From Staphylococcus argensis (GTDB lineage: Bacteria > Bacillota > Bacilli > Staphylococcales > Staphylococcaceae), in the NCBI RefSeq assembly GCF_002902305.1, contig NZ_PPPX01000001.1, positions 264,462-328,461 on the forward strand: a DNA stretch of 64,000 nucleotides, read 5' to 3'. The notes beneath the pieces were generated by a model. It worked only from the letters and a program-made list of their open reading frames with translations, ran no database searches and was not told the origin of the DNA. Positions 46,636-55,717 of this stretch are shown here, piece by piece. Both the position numbers and the translations under genes were made by a program. The number at the start of each line of letters is the position of its first letter. Within the stretch, counting starts at the first letter, position 1.

Positions 46636-49542
46636 CGTGAAAATACCTGATATGTATGAGCAATTGCTTGATATACCAGAAAAATATAAAGATGATGCGT
46701 ATAAATATTGCGTTATGGTTTTATCTGGCACATATGTCGCTTGTGAGGACACTGTGAACGCCTGTATACGCCATTTAAAAGACATTCAAAGGATAACATC
46801 AGATGATACATTCCCGTACGTCTATAAGCCTAAGAGAGCCAATAAAGTAATCAAGTTTATGGAAATGTTGCCAGACACCAAAGGTAAAGTGCATAAACTA
46901 GGGTTATTCCAAAGGTTTATAGTATCTATGGTGCGTGGGTGGTTCAATGAAAATGACTACTTACGCTTTAGAAAAGCGTATATAACTATGGCTAGAAAAA
47001 ATGGTAAAATTTGCCTAAATAATCAGAAATGGTTATTTGTAATCGGGGAAAATCGGTAGAAAACTTCTAATTAAAAGCGCTAACTATTTAGAGCAACCTC
47101 TGATATAATAAAGAAGAGGTGGTGCTATAGTGAATAGAAAATCTTGTATTTATAAAATAACAAACGTTGTTAATGGAAAAGTTTATGTTGGGCAAACTGT
47201 TAATTATAGCAAAAGGAAAGCAGGGCATTTTAGTTATTTAAGAAGAGGCGCCCACAGAAATCATTATTTGCAAAAAGCTTTTAATAAATATGGTGAAGCG
47301 TCTTTTAAAATAAAGGTTATAAAAGAATGCAACATAAACGAATTGGACAAACTAGAACTCTTTTATATGAAGAAATACAATTCTTTAGACAGAGCACACG
47401 GATATAACTTGTTAATTGGTGGTACTACTAATAAAAGTTTTCCAGATTGTGTTCGAGAGAAAATGAGTAGATCTCAAAAAGATAGAATTATTTCTGAGGA
47501 ACACAGAAAAAGAATTAGCGAACAAAATAAAGGTAAAAAGATGTCATCTGCGTCTATAGAGAAAACTAAAAAAACTAAAAAAGATAATCAAATACAATGG
47601 GGTGAAACTAATCCTAATGCGGTTCTTAGCAATGATGATGTTGAGAAGTTGATAGTAGATATGTTGAATGGCATGACAGTAAAAGATGCCATGAAAAAAT
47701 ATCGATGCAGTAGGCAAACAGTATATGGAATTGTCCAAAATAGAACTTACAAAGCAATTTCTCCGAATCTTAGAGATAAATTATCCAATCTCAACGAAAA
47801 AAACAAAAAAGATACATTAAATAAAATAATACCAATGTATTTAAATGGAGTTTCGCAAAACAAAATATCACAAAAATTGGGCATTTCAAGAAATACTGTG
47901 TCCAAGATTTTAAATGAAAATAACATTAATACTCGATTTTATAAAAATCAATTTAGAAGTCAATACCGAGATAACTCAAGGAAGTAAAGCGACTTGAGTA
48001 TTGTAGAGCATAGGTGCTGAAACTGCGCTGGTAAGAAAGCGCAGAATATAATGTGCCCACGAGTCTCCGACATCTAAACAATAAAGTTGTAGATGAAAAT
48101 ATATGCCGAACTTGCTGGTGACAGTAAGAAGTAGAGGATAAAAAACCTTTACGATAACAAATTTGAAATCTATTTTAGTAGCTGGTCTAGTCTTGTATGC
48201 GTTTTTATTCGATATAGAACCAAGAGAAGGTAGACAATTATTCTGCGCTGCCAATGATAAATCTCAAGCAAGTATTGTATTTAATATGGTAGCTAAACAA
48301 TTAATGTATCTTGTATCTAAAATGCCAGAACTTAAAAAAGACGTAAAAAAAGTACGCGAATTATTAACACACACGAAAGATGGCTCGTATATTCGTCCGC
48401 TCTCAAGAGAGACAGGGGCTATCGATGGTTTCGAACCGTTTATGGCAGTTATCGACGAGTACCATGCTGCAAAGACAGATGAGATGTTAGAGCTTATCGA
48501 ATCTGGGCAAGGGAACTTACTTCAATCACTTATCTTTATCATCTCAACGGCAGGCTTTAACTTAAATGCGCCCATGTATGTTGATGAGTTGCCTTATGCC
48601 AGAAAGATATTGCACGAAGAGTATAGAGACGATGAGTATCTAGCAATCATCTTTGAACAAGATTCAGAAGAAGAATGGCAAGACAAAAAGATGTGGGCGA
48701 AGTCTAACCCATTAATTAACGAGTCGGATGACTTACGCGAACAGATTGAATCGTTTCTTGAAAAGCGTGTTAAAGAGGGTACAGAGAAAAGCTCGATGTT
48801 TAAAATCTTAGTTAAGAACTTTAACTACTGGTTGCAAGCATCAGAAGAGTCTTACCTTGACTTTAACGACTGGAAAAAGAATGAAACTGACTTTGATATT
48901 AACAGTACTAAAGTTTACATTGGTTTAGATTTATCAAGAGCCGATGACTTAACTGCCGTGTCATTCATTCATATGGACGAAGACAACCAACAATACTACG
49001 TGGATAGTCATTCGTTTGTCGGTACTAAAGGTGGTCTACAAGCCAAGATAGAGCGTGACTATATCGACTACCGTCAACTTGCTAACGACGGTTATTGCAC
49101 GATTACAGACTTATCAAGTGGCATCATTAACACAGATCAAGTGCTTGATTATATCGACGATTACGTTCAAAGATACGATTTAGAAGTACAAGCAATCTGT
49201 TACGACCCATATGCCATACATGGTGTTCTGGCAGAAATAGAACGTAGGGAATGGCACTTATATTATGACTTAATTGAAATAAGACAAGGACCGCAAACGT
49301 TATCTAATCCGAACATGAGCTTTAGACTTAACGTAATCAATGGCGATATTAAACATGCTTACAACCCATTATTAGACATAGCTATTAAGAATGCGGTCGC
49401 TAAAGATACGAACGATTCAGTTATGATTGAAAAGCGCATGAATCGTGAGAAGATAGATCCACTCATGGCTACGATATTTGCTTATGCAGAAGCTTGTGAA
49501 TACGAGTGGAATGCAGACGTTAACATGCCACTGTTTATATAA
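46628..49542 (+). CDS. terL: Terminase large subunit, split by a group I intron
   Basis: Exon 1 is 46628–47005 (126 codons) and exon 2 is 48166–49542. Joining them restores ARKNGK|SILVAGLVLYAFLFD in which the Walker A lysine and serine lie at the junction, giving about 584 residues. Exon 2 contains the ATPase acidic motif AVIDEYHAA, and nuclease-type Asp residues (IGLDLSRADDLTAV, YDPYAIHG). The ATG at 46628 overlaps the terS stop. Without splicing exon 1 stops at 47059. TerL powers packaging and cuts the concatemer. Confidence 0.92.
47006..48165 (+). mobile_element. Group I intron in terL
   Basis: The boundaries follow the group I rule: exon 1 ends in U (…AATGGT) and the intron ends in G (…CAAATTTG), and this restores the Walker A. 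The insert is 1160 nt, with the GIY-YIG gene in the middle. 3' of it there are hairpins CTGCGC…GCGCAG and CATCTA…TAGATG. I could not fold the full P3–P8 core by eye, so the subgroup is not given. Confidence 0.85.
47130..47987 (+). CDS. GIY-YIG homing endonuclease of the terL intron
   Basis: A 285-residue endonuclease starting at GTG 47130 (RBS AAGAGGTGG). GIY-YIG motif: IY at 7–8 and YVG at 19–21, with NYSKRKAGHF providing the Arg and LDKLELFYMKKY the Glu. The C-terminal region has HTH-type DNA-binding modules, KRISEQNKGKKMS and two copies similar to TVKDAMKKYRCSRQTVYGIV and NKISQKLGISRNTVSKIL. It would cut intronless terL and drive intron spread. Confidence 0.94.
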   Translation: MNRKSCIYKITNVVNGKVYVGQTVNYSKRKAGHFSYLRRGAHRNHYLQKAFNKYGEASFKIKVIKECNINELDKLELFYMKKYNSLDRAHGYNLLIGGTTNKSFPDCVREKMSRSQKDRIISEEHRKRISEQNKGKKMSSASIEKTKKTKKDNQIQWGETNPNAVLSNDDVEKLIVDMLNGMTVKDAMKKYRCSRQTVYGIVQNRTYKAISPNLRDKLSNLNEKNKKDTLNKIIPMYLNGVSQNKISQKLGISRNTVSKILNENNINTRFYKNQFRSQYRDNSRK

Positions 49543-49555
49543 GGAGGTGTATAAA

Positions 49556-49747
49556 GTGAATAAAATACTATACGCCTTGTTGCTCACTATCGTATTTATA
49601 TTAGGGATTGCGAGTATTTTTTATGGCTTATTTATCTTCTGGAAGCCCGTTGCTTTCATCTTTATCGGTGTTGTGTTGGTAGGTGTCGCTTATTTACTTA
49701 ACCAACTCTATACCGATGACTCTTCGGCAGAAAGGAGGGATAAATAA
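49556..49747 (+). CDS. Small phage membrane protein between terL and portal
   Basis: A 63-residue protein starting at GTG 49556 (RBS AAGGAGGTG). Two membrane segments (ILYALLLTIVFILGIASIFY and IFIGVVLVGVAYLL) and a charged tail. Such proteins occur in this slot in related phages. Function unknown. Confidence 0.65.
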   Translation: MNKILYALLLTIVFILGIASIFYGLFIFWKPVAFIFIGVVLVGVAYLLNQLYTDDSSAERRDK

Positions 49748-50979
49748 TGCCGCTACTTGATCTAGGCTTTAACACAAAAGAACAACGCATGAATCGTGAC
49801 CTAGAACGTATCTTGTATTGGCAAGAACATGGGATGCACGCAAGTTTTACAGGTATTAATGCTTTACGTAATAGTGACGTTTTTACCGCAACACGTATCA
49901 TCTCTGCTGACATTGCAAGTACACGTTTAAAGGTTAAAGGTCATGAATCGAACGTTGTTATGGATGACATTCTTAAACTGTTTAATGATAATCCAGACGG
50001 TCAGTTACCTGGTTGGCACTTTAAGTTCATTATCATCGCTAACATGCTTTTAAACGGTCAATCATTTGTCGAGATCGTGCGAGATAAAAACGGTTTCCCT
50101 ACAAGCTTCTACTTCCTACACAATGATTTAGTAGGATTGGAAGAAGTGAATGGCGAAGTGATGTATAACGTTTCAGAAGACGCTAACGGCAAAGCAGAGC
50201 GTAAAACGGGCGATGATATACTACACTTCAGATACATCACATTAGACGGATATACAGGCTACAGTCCTTTATATGCGCTAATGCACGAGATTGGTATATC
50301 ACAAGGTAGTAAGTCGTTCTTACGAAACTTCTTTGACAACGGTGGAACATCTACATCGGTACTCAAGTATAAAAAAGGTCAGATTAATAATGACCAACTT
50401 AAAGAGTTGAAAAAGAACTTCTCTGAAAGTCAGTTAGCAAATAACGGTGGTTTAGTTGCTTTAGATGACACGATGGAATTCACACGACTTCAAATTCCAA
50501 CTGAAGTATTGAACTTCTTAAACAGTTACAAGTTTAGTACATCACAAGTTGCTAAAGCATTTGGTTTACCTGTTTCTAAACTTGGTATTGAAACCGTTAA
50601 TACATCTATCACGCAAGCTAATTTAGAGTATCTGCAAAGTACGTTAGATCCTATCTTTAAGATGATGATCGCCGAGCTTGAGACGAAGATATTCAAAACA
50701 ATTGGCAGTGATTATGAATTAGAATTTGATTCATCACGCTTGATTGATATTGACCCTGAATTGCAATTGAATCGTATTTCTGAATTGCATAGTAAAGGGA
50801 TTATCTCAACTGATGAAGCACGTAGTACATTTGGTTATCAACCGATTGATAACGGAGACGAACCACTTGTTGACCTTAACCGTGCGCCATTATCTGCGCT
50901 TAAAGATTATCAACAAGCTAAAATCAACAAACAAAATAGCGATATAGACGCCCTTAAAGGGGGTGATGAGAATGACTAA
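49747..50979 (+). CDS. Portal protein (HK97-type)
   Basis: A 410-residue portal of the phage_portal family. It has NSDVFTATRIISADIASTRL, DDILHFRYITLDGYTGYSPL, and AKAFGLPVSKLGIETVNTSI. The dodecamer forms the DNA gate at one head vertex. The start overlaps the previous stop, and the protease gene overlaps its end. Confidence 0.96.
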   Translation: MPLLDLGFNTKEQRMNRDLERILYWQEHGMHASFTGINALRNSDVFTATRIISADIASTRLKVKGHESNVVMDDILKLFNDNPDGQLPGWHFKFIIIANMLLNGQSFVEIVRDKNGFPTSFYFLHNDLVGLEEVNGEVMYNVSEDANGKAERKTGDDILHFRYITLDGYTGYSPLYALMHEIGISQGSKSFLRNFFDNGGTSTSVLKYKKGQINNDQLKELKKNFSESQLANNGGLVALDDTMEFTRLQIPTEVLNFLNSYKFSTSQVAKAFGLPVSKLGIETVNTSITQANLEYLQSTLDPIFKMMIAELETKIFKTIGSDYELEFDSSRLIDIDPELQLNRISELHSKGIISTDEARSTFGYQPIDNGDEPLVDLNRAPLSALKDYQQAKINKQNSDIDALKGGDEND

Positions 50980-51526
50980 CAGTAACGTTGATACTGGACA
51001 ACAAGACATGGTCATTGAGGGATACGCCATATTGTTTAATACAATGAGTGACGATTTAGGTGGTTTTAAAGAAATTGTCTCGCCGAATGCGTTAGACGGG
51101 GTAGATGTCAGTGATGTCAAATGTTTGATCAATAACGATTTCAACTACGTTATTGGACGCACCCAGGCAGAGACGCTAGAACTCACGGTTGACGACAAAG
51201 GACTTTACTTTAAATGTCACTTGCCTAACACAAGTTATGCTCGTGATATTTATGAAAATATTAAAGCAGGTAACGTTAATCAGTGCAGTTTCTTTTACAC
51301 ACTGCCTAATGATGAATCGGCACGAACGTGGTCGAATGAAGACGGCGAATACGTGCAAACCATTCATCAAATCGACCAACTCATTGAAGTGAGTGTAGTG
51401 ACTATCCCTGCTTACAAAGACACATCAGTCGAAGTTGGTCAACGTGCCAAATCTTTAGAACGCTTTAAAGAATTGGAAAGTCTGAAAATCTCATTACAGT
51501 TAGACAGCCTTCGTTTAGACACGTAA
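50972..51526 (+). CDS. Prohead protease (HK97/U35 family)
   Basis: A 184-residue protein (ATG 50972, RBS AGGGGGTGATG). It has VIEGYAILFNTMSDDLGG, CLINNDFNYVIGRT (where the family has the catalytic His region), and EVSVVTIPAYKDTSVEV. It cleaves the capsid delta-domain during head maturation. Confidence 0.93.
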   Translation: MTNSNVDTGQQDMVIEGYAILFNTMSDDLGGFKEIVSPNALDGVDVSDVKCLINNDFNYVIGRTQAETLELTVDDKGLYFKCHLPNTSYARDIYENIKAGNVNQCSFFYTLPNDESARTWSNEDGEYVQTIHQIDQLIEVSVVTIPAYKDTSVEVGQRAKSLERFKELESLKISLQLDSLRLDT

Positions 51527-51566
51527 GGCTATTTTTTATACCCAATTTTAGAAAAGGAGTGATTAA

Positions 51567-52907
51567 ATGGCTGGCTTTAACGACTTGAAGAAAGAACTTC
51601 AAGACTTAATCAACCAAGCACAAGATGCAGTTAATAAAGGCGATTTAGAGACTGCACGTAAGCTCAAAGCAGACATCGATGAACAGAAAAAGTCTTTAGA
51701 AGAACTAGAGTCTTTATCTAAAGAAATCGATGAAATTGCACCAAATCAAGATGAGGAGGAATCAGACGTGGCTGAAGAAAAACCAGAAAAACCAACATCT
51801 GAAGACACAACTGAATCTGAATCAGACGTAAAGGATGCACCTAAACAGGAGCAGCCAAAAGAAGTCAAAGAGGACGAAGAAAAAGACTCTGACGATGCTT
51901 CTGAAAGTGAATCTGATGAAGACAAATCAATCGAAAAGGTTGAGGAGCCTACAGAAGAAGAACTTGAAGAAGAGAAGAAAAAGAAACAAAAACAAGGAGG
52001 AAAACGCATGGCAAAATTACAAAAGAACCCAGAACAAGACCTTAAAATTCAAGGTTTTGAAGAGTACATGAAATCAAAAGGAGCTAAACGTGACAACGTT
52101 AAATCAGATGACGTTGGTGTAACAATTCCAGAGGAAATCAAGTATATTCCTGAAAAGGAAGTTAAAACAGTACAAGATTTATCTGAATTAGTTACTAAAA
52201 CATCTGTATCAACTGCTTCTGGTAAATACCCTATCTTAAAACGTGCAGATGACAAATTCCACACTGTCGCAGAACTCGAGAAAAACCCAGAACTCGCTAA
52301 ACCTAAGTTCGAAACGGTTGCGTGGGAAGTAGCGACTTATCGTGGTGCTATTCCAATTTCTCAAGAGGCACTCGATGACTCAATCGCTAACTTAACTCAA
52401 ATCGTTCAAGACAATATCCAAGAGCAAAAAGTAAACACACTTAATGAAAAAATTGGTGACGTATTAAAACAATTCAACCCTACTACTGTTTCTAACGTTG
52501 ATGACTTAAAAGCAATTACTAACGTTCAGTTAGATCCTGGTTACAACCGTCGCATTGTTTGTACGCAAAGCTTCTACCAAAAACTAGATACGCTTAAAGA
52601 CGGTAACGGACGCTACTTACTTCAAGACAGCATTATCAACACTGCTGGTAACACAGTATTAGGCATGAACGTAACAGTAGTACGTGACGACTTATTAGGT
52701 CAAAACGGCGATGCAGTTGCGTTCGTTGGTGACTTAGAACGTGCCGTATTATTCGCAGACCGTACTGATATTTCAGTGCAATGGATTGACAACGATATTT
52801 ACGGTAAATACCTTATGGGCGCATTCCGTTTCGATGTTAAACAAGCCGACGCTAACGCAGGCTACTTCGTAACTTTCGAAGACGATGCAGCAACTGAAAC
52901 GCCCTAA
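51567..52907 (+). CDS. Major capsid protein (HK97 fold) with N-terminal scaffold domain
   Basis: 446 residues as read in frame 0. Residues 1–147 are a coiled-coil and highly acidic scaffold-like (delta) domain. The capsid fold begins near residue 148 (AKLQKNPEQDLKIQGFEEYM) and ends YFVTFEDDAATETP. A strong internal ribosome site (AAGGAGG) precedes in-frame ATG 52008, so the mature form might also be made directly. The stop sits in CCC-TAA (see the frameshift entry). Confidence 0.95.
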   Translation: MAGFNDLKKELQDLINQAQDAVNKGDLETARKLKADIDEQKKSLEELESLSKEIDEIAPNQDEEESDVAEEKPEKPTSEDTTESESDVKDAPKQEQPKEVKEDEEKDSDDASESESDEDKSIEKVEEPTEEELEEEKKKKQKQGGKRMAKLQKNPEQDLKIQGFEEYMKSKGAKRDNVKSDDVGVTIPEEIKYIPEKEVKTVQDLSELVTKTSVSTASGKYPILKRADDKFHTVAELEKNPELAKPKFETVAWEVATYRGAIPISQEALDDSIANLTQIVQDNIQEQKVNTLNEKIGDVLKQFNPTTVSNVDDLKAITNVQLDPGYNRRIVCTQSFYQKLDTLKDGNGRYLLQDSIINTAGNTVLGMNVTVVRDDLLGQNGDAVAFVGDLERAVLFADRTDISVQWIDNDIYGKYLMGAFRFDVKQADANAGYFVTFEDDAATETP

Positions 52908-52968
52908 CAAGCCCCAAAATGTCGTAGTTAATGCAAACGCTAAGTCTGTATCTATTACGGCAGAATAG
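52902..52968 (+). other. Candidate +1 frameshift site and capsid C-terminal extension
   Basis: At CCC-TAA (52902–52907) a +1 shift of the proline tRNA to CCT lets the ribosome continue through 20 codons (NKPQNVVVNANAKSVSITAE) to TAG at 52966. The tail-tube gene has the same arrangement. CCCC at 52912–52915 and GGGG at 52968–52971 could pair as a stimulator. Confidence 0.6.
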
Positions 52969-52978
52969 GGGTGATTAG

Positions 52979-53311
52979 TTGTTTGATATTAACGACAAAG
53001 ATTCTGTTAAAAAAGCGATACGTGTAGACCATGACTTTGACGACGACTTGATTATGAACGTTTATGTACCCAGTGCAGTTAATGAAGTTAAGGCTGCCGT
53101 ATCTTTAGCAGATGAAGACCAAGCATTTTTTGAAGATAACGCATTGTTTAATTTAGCAGTTTTAAATATTGTCGCGCATCACAATGACAACCGTTCAATC
53201 ACAAGTAATGAACAATCTTATGACGTACCTGCTTCATCTATGTCACTTATCCAAACTTTAAGAACAGATTTAGTGAAATGGAAACGGAGACGATTACTTG
53301 AACCTGAATAG
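52979..53311 (+). CDS. Head–tail connector (DUF/gp6-like)
   Basis: A 110-residue protein starting at TTG 52979. FDINDKDSVKKAIRVDHDFD and DDLIMNVYVPSAVNEVKAAV match phage head–tail connector proteins (gp6/gp15 type) that attach below the portal. It overlaps the next gene. Confidence 0.85.
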   Translation: MFDINDKDSVKKAIRVDHDFDDDLIMNVYVPSAVNEVKAAVSLADEDQAFFEDNALFNLAVLNIVAHHNDNRSITSNEQSYDVPASSMSLIQTLRTDLVKWKRRRLLEPE

Positions 53312-53627
53312 TTTAGATTATCGTATAAGTTTCTATACCGATTTAGATGAAGGACCAGAAGCGGGCATGGGCGAATTGCAAAACGTCTACAGTTGCTTTG
53401 CAGATATGTATGAGCCAACGCAAAAAGACGTACAACTTAACAATTTAGAAGTAAGTAAACGCTCTGTCACATTAAATATTAGAGATGCACAACCCCAATT
53501 CGTACCGACTGTGAATCAAGTGTTTGAAGTTCACAACGGTATGTATGCAGGGTTGTTTTTTAATATCAAAAATGTGTCGCCTGCAAAAACAAAAGGCTAC
53601 GTCAAAATTGTGGGTGAAGAGCAATGA
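53298..53627 (+). CDS. Head–tail adaptor / stopper
   Basis: A 109-residue protein starting at TTG 53298, with beta-rich YRISFYTDLDEGPEAGMG and RDAQPQFVPTVNQVFEVHNG. Phage head–tail joining protein of the SPP1 gp16/HK97 gp6 class by position and size. Confidence 0.8.
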   Translation: MNLNSLDYRISFYTDLDEGPEAGMGELQNVYSCFADMYEPTQKDVQLNNLEVSKRSVTLNIRDAQPQFVPTVNQVFEVHNGMYAGLFFNIKNVSPAKTKGYVKIVGEEQ

Positions 53628-54028
53628 GTGTCACTCTAAAAGGCTATAAAGAGCTACAGAACGCTTTAGAACGGAAGTATGGTCAAACTGCGATGAGACG
53701 AATAACAGACGTTGCGCTTAAAAAAGGTGGACAGAAAGTCGTTGAAATCATCAAAAACAATATGCGTGTTTTTGAAGACACTGGAGAGTCTGTGAGAGAA
53801 ACGACAATTTCTAAACCAATGACTATTGGTGGTGTAAGAGTCGTTAAAATTCACTGGCAAGGTCCTAAGCAACGTTATCGTATTATTCATTTAAATGAAT
53901 TTGGCCACTTCGACCGTTCAGGTAAATGGGTGAACACCAAAGGAAAAGGTGTGATTGAACGTGCAATGCGTGAAGGACGTGAAGTCTATTTCAGAACCGT
54001 TAAAGACGAATTGAAACGCAGGGGGTGA
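53624..54028 (+). CDS. HK97 gp10-like tail component
   Basis: A 134-residue protein with LKGYKELQNALERKYGQTAM, RMREGREVYFRTVKDEL-like end and GQKVVEIIKNNMRVFEDTGE. This is the HK97-gp10 family, involved in tail completion. ATG overlaps the preceding stop. Confidence 0.9.
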   Translation: MSVTLKGYKELQNALERKYGQTAMRRITDVALKKGGQKVVEIIKNNMRVFEDTGESVRETTISKPMTIGGVRVVKIHWQGPKQRYRIIHLNEFGHFDRSGKWVNTKGKGVIERAMREGREVYFRTVKDELKRRG

Positions 54029-54438
54029 GTCGATTGGAAGATATGATGATGAGAATCTATAAGCTCATGTTGGATAACGAGAAGATTATGAAAAGCGTCA
54101 ATAAAAACGCTATTAAATTCTATGATTATCCAAACGCTCAAGAAATCACAGATGTAAGTATTGTTATTGATCCAATTGACACACCAAAGCCCGAAGACTT
54201 TGCGGACGATGACAATATGACTTACGAATATCTATTTCAAATAGATGTATTCGTTAAACAAAAATCTGGAATCAATGGTCGTCTGTTAGCAGATGACCTT
54301 ATATTCCAAATTCAAAGAATGATGTGGGATGTACTTGGCTTTGGAGAGACAAGCTCAATCAAGCCAGAGTACATCAAAGATTTTAAAATCTATCATCAAG
54401 CCAAACGGTTTGAAGGTAAACAATATTACAAATTATAG
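54025..54438 (+). CDS. Tail terminator-like protein
   Basis: A 137-residue protein (GTG 54025; TTG 54034 is a possible alternative). It has SIVIDPIDTPKPEDFADDD and EYLFQIDVFVKQKSG, as in phage minor tail/tail terminator proteins (DUF3168-like). It closes the tail tube at the neck. Confidence 0.75.
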   Translation: MSRLEDMMMRIYKLMLDNEKIMKSVNKNAIKFYDYPNAQEITDVSIVIDPIDTPKPEDFADDDNMTYEYLFQIDVFVKQKSGINGRLLADDLIFQIQRMMWDVLGFGETSSIKPEYIKDFKIYHQAKRFEGKQYYKL

Positions 54439-54450
54439 GAGTGTTTATAT

Positions 54451-55080
54451 ATGGCAGAGAAGAACTACAGATCATTCACTGGTTTAACTGAGTTTTACTA
54501 CATGACTCATGGCGGTGACGTACAAAAGGTATCAGACCCAGAACGTATTAAATATTTGCAAAAGATTTCAGTATCTAAAGATCAAGACATTGAGAAAGCT
54601 TACGGTGACAACCAAGTAGCAGAAATGGCAGTGTCTAACTCAACTATCGAAGTTGAAGCAGACTTCCACAAATTGCCTTTAGAAGACCGTGTAGCATTAT
54701 TCGGTTTAGAACAAGCAGAAAATGGCATGGTTGCAGTTGGTAACGATACACCACCATATGTAGCCGTAATGTTTGCTAAAACTATGGAAGATGGTTCACG
54801 TGAATACGTAGGCTTACCAAAAGGCTTATTCACATTCCCTGAACTTGAAGGTAATACAAAAGAAGATGGTGTAGAATTCAGTTCTGACTCTTCTAAAGCT
54901 GAGTTCATGCAAGCTAAAGTGGATGGCTTTGAAGATGAAAAATCTATGCTTATCGGACATGACGCTAAAGGTTCAACAGTGATGAAAGATGCAATTTGGT
55001 CTGCAATCTTTGGAGGCAAAGCACAAGACGATTCAGAAGATACTTCTGACGATACTGCAGAAGAAACAGAAACACCCTAA
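54451..55080 (+). CDS. Major tail tube protein
   Basis: 209 residues in frame 0. It has the tube protein pattern: NYRSFTGLTEFYYMTHGGDV, VEADFHKLPLEDRVALFGLE, and YVGLPKGLFTFPELEGNTKE. The end is acidic (DDSEDTSDDTAEETETP). RBS AGGAGTG. The stop is again CCC-TAA with an open +1 extension. Confidence 0.92.
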   Translation: MAEKNYRSFTGLTEFYYMTHGGDVQKVSDPERIKYLQKISVSKDQDIEKAYGDNQVAEMAVSNSTIEVEADFHKLPLEDRVALFGLEQAENGMVAVGNDTPPYVAVMFAKTMEDGSREYVGLPKGLFTFPELEGNTKEDGVEFSSDSSKAEFMQAKVDGFEDEKSMLIGHDAKGSTVMKDAIWSAIFGGKAQDDSEDTSDDTAEETETP

Positions 55081-55141
55081 CGCACCCCAAAATGTTGAAG
55101 TAACGACAGATAGTGCATCTGCTACCGTTTCAGCAGAATAG
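55075..55141 (+). other. Candidate +1 frameshift site and tail-tube C-terminal extension
   Basis: At CCC-TAA (55075–55080) a +1 shift would add NAPQNVEVTTDSASATVSAE and stop at TAG 55139. The DNA CCCTAAC…CCCCAAAATGT is shared with the capsid site. The appended sequence resembles the first strands of a fibronectin type III domain. GGGG after the TAG could pair with CCCC downstream of the slip site. Confidence 0.6.
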
Positions 55142-55168
55142 GGGCAAAATTGAACGAGGTGAATAGAG

Positions 55169-55648
55169 ATGGCAGAAACACTTAATGTGTACAAAGGTGA
55201 TGAGCTTGTTAAAAGCGCAGAATACGCAGACGGTCAAGCAACAGTCACGATTGATGGCTTAAATGCTAACACGAGTTATAAAGCAGGTACTTATACTGTT
55301 ACTCGTAAGAATGAAAATGGCGAGTCTGAAAAAGTGAAAGTACCTGGTTTTAAAACAAAACCTATTGCAGTAAGTGGCGTGACAGTTGAACCAACAACGA
55401 TGTCACTTAATGTTGGCGAAGAAGGTGTATTAAAAGCTACAGTTACACCTTCTACGGCCACGAATAAATCTATTAGCTTAGCTTCATCTAATGAAGATGT
55501 AGCGACTGTAAATCAAAACGGCCACGTTACAGGTGTAGCACCTGGACAAGCTAACATTACTGTCACTACTGAAGATGGTAATAAAAAAGCAACAACTAAA
55601 GTAACGGTTAACCAACCACAAAGTGATTCAGACGAGTCACAAGAATAA
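55169..55648 (+). CDS. Ig-like (Big2) domain tail/surface protein
   Basis: A 159-residue protein. Residues 1–70 look like half of a fibronectin III domain (VTIDGLNANTSYKAGTYTVT). Residues about 70–150 form a Big2 immunoglobulin-like domain (VSGVTVEPTTMSLNVGEEGV, VATVNQNGHVTGVAPGQANI). Such domains decorate tail or capsid and bind carbohydrates. It directly follows the tail-tube gene with RBS CGAGGTG. Confidence 0.85.
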   Translation: MAETLNVYKGDELVKSAEYADGQATVTIDGLNANTSYKAGTYTVTRKNENGESEKVKVPGFKTKPIAVSGVTVEPTTMSLNVGEEGVLKATVTPSTATNKSISLASSNEDVATVNQNGHVTGVAPGQANITVTTEDGNKKATTKVTVNQPQSDSDESQE

Positions 55649-55649
55649 T

Positions 55650-55690
55650 TCTACTTGAGGGCGTTAAGCCCTCTTTTTATTTGCAAATAA
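55650..55690 (+). terminator. Hairpin after the Big2 gene
   Basis: GAGGGCGTTAAGCCCTC is a short stem followed by TTTTTATTT. It may be a partial terminator. Confidence 0.5.
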
Positions 55691-55717
55691 AAAGAAGAAA
55701 ACAAAGGAGTTTTTGTA

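Noticed and set aside
46628-47059. Short independent terminase-like protein
   Set aside because: Its last 18 residues are intron-coded; joining with exon 2 restores the family.
48163-49542. Independent TerL gene starting at TTG 48163
   Set aside because: The TTG is the last intron triplet; the protein lacks its Walker A without exon 1.
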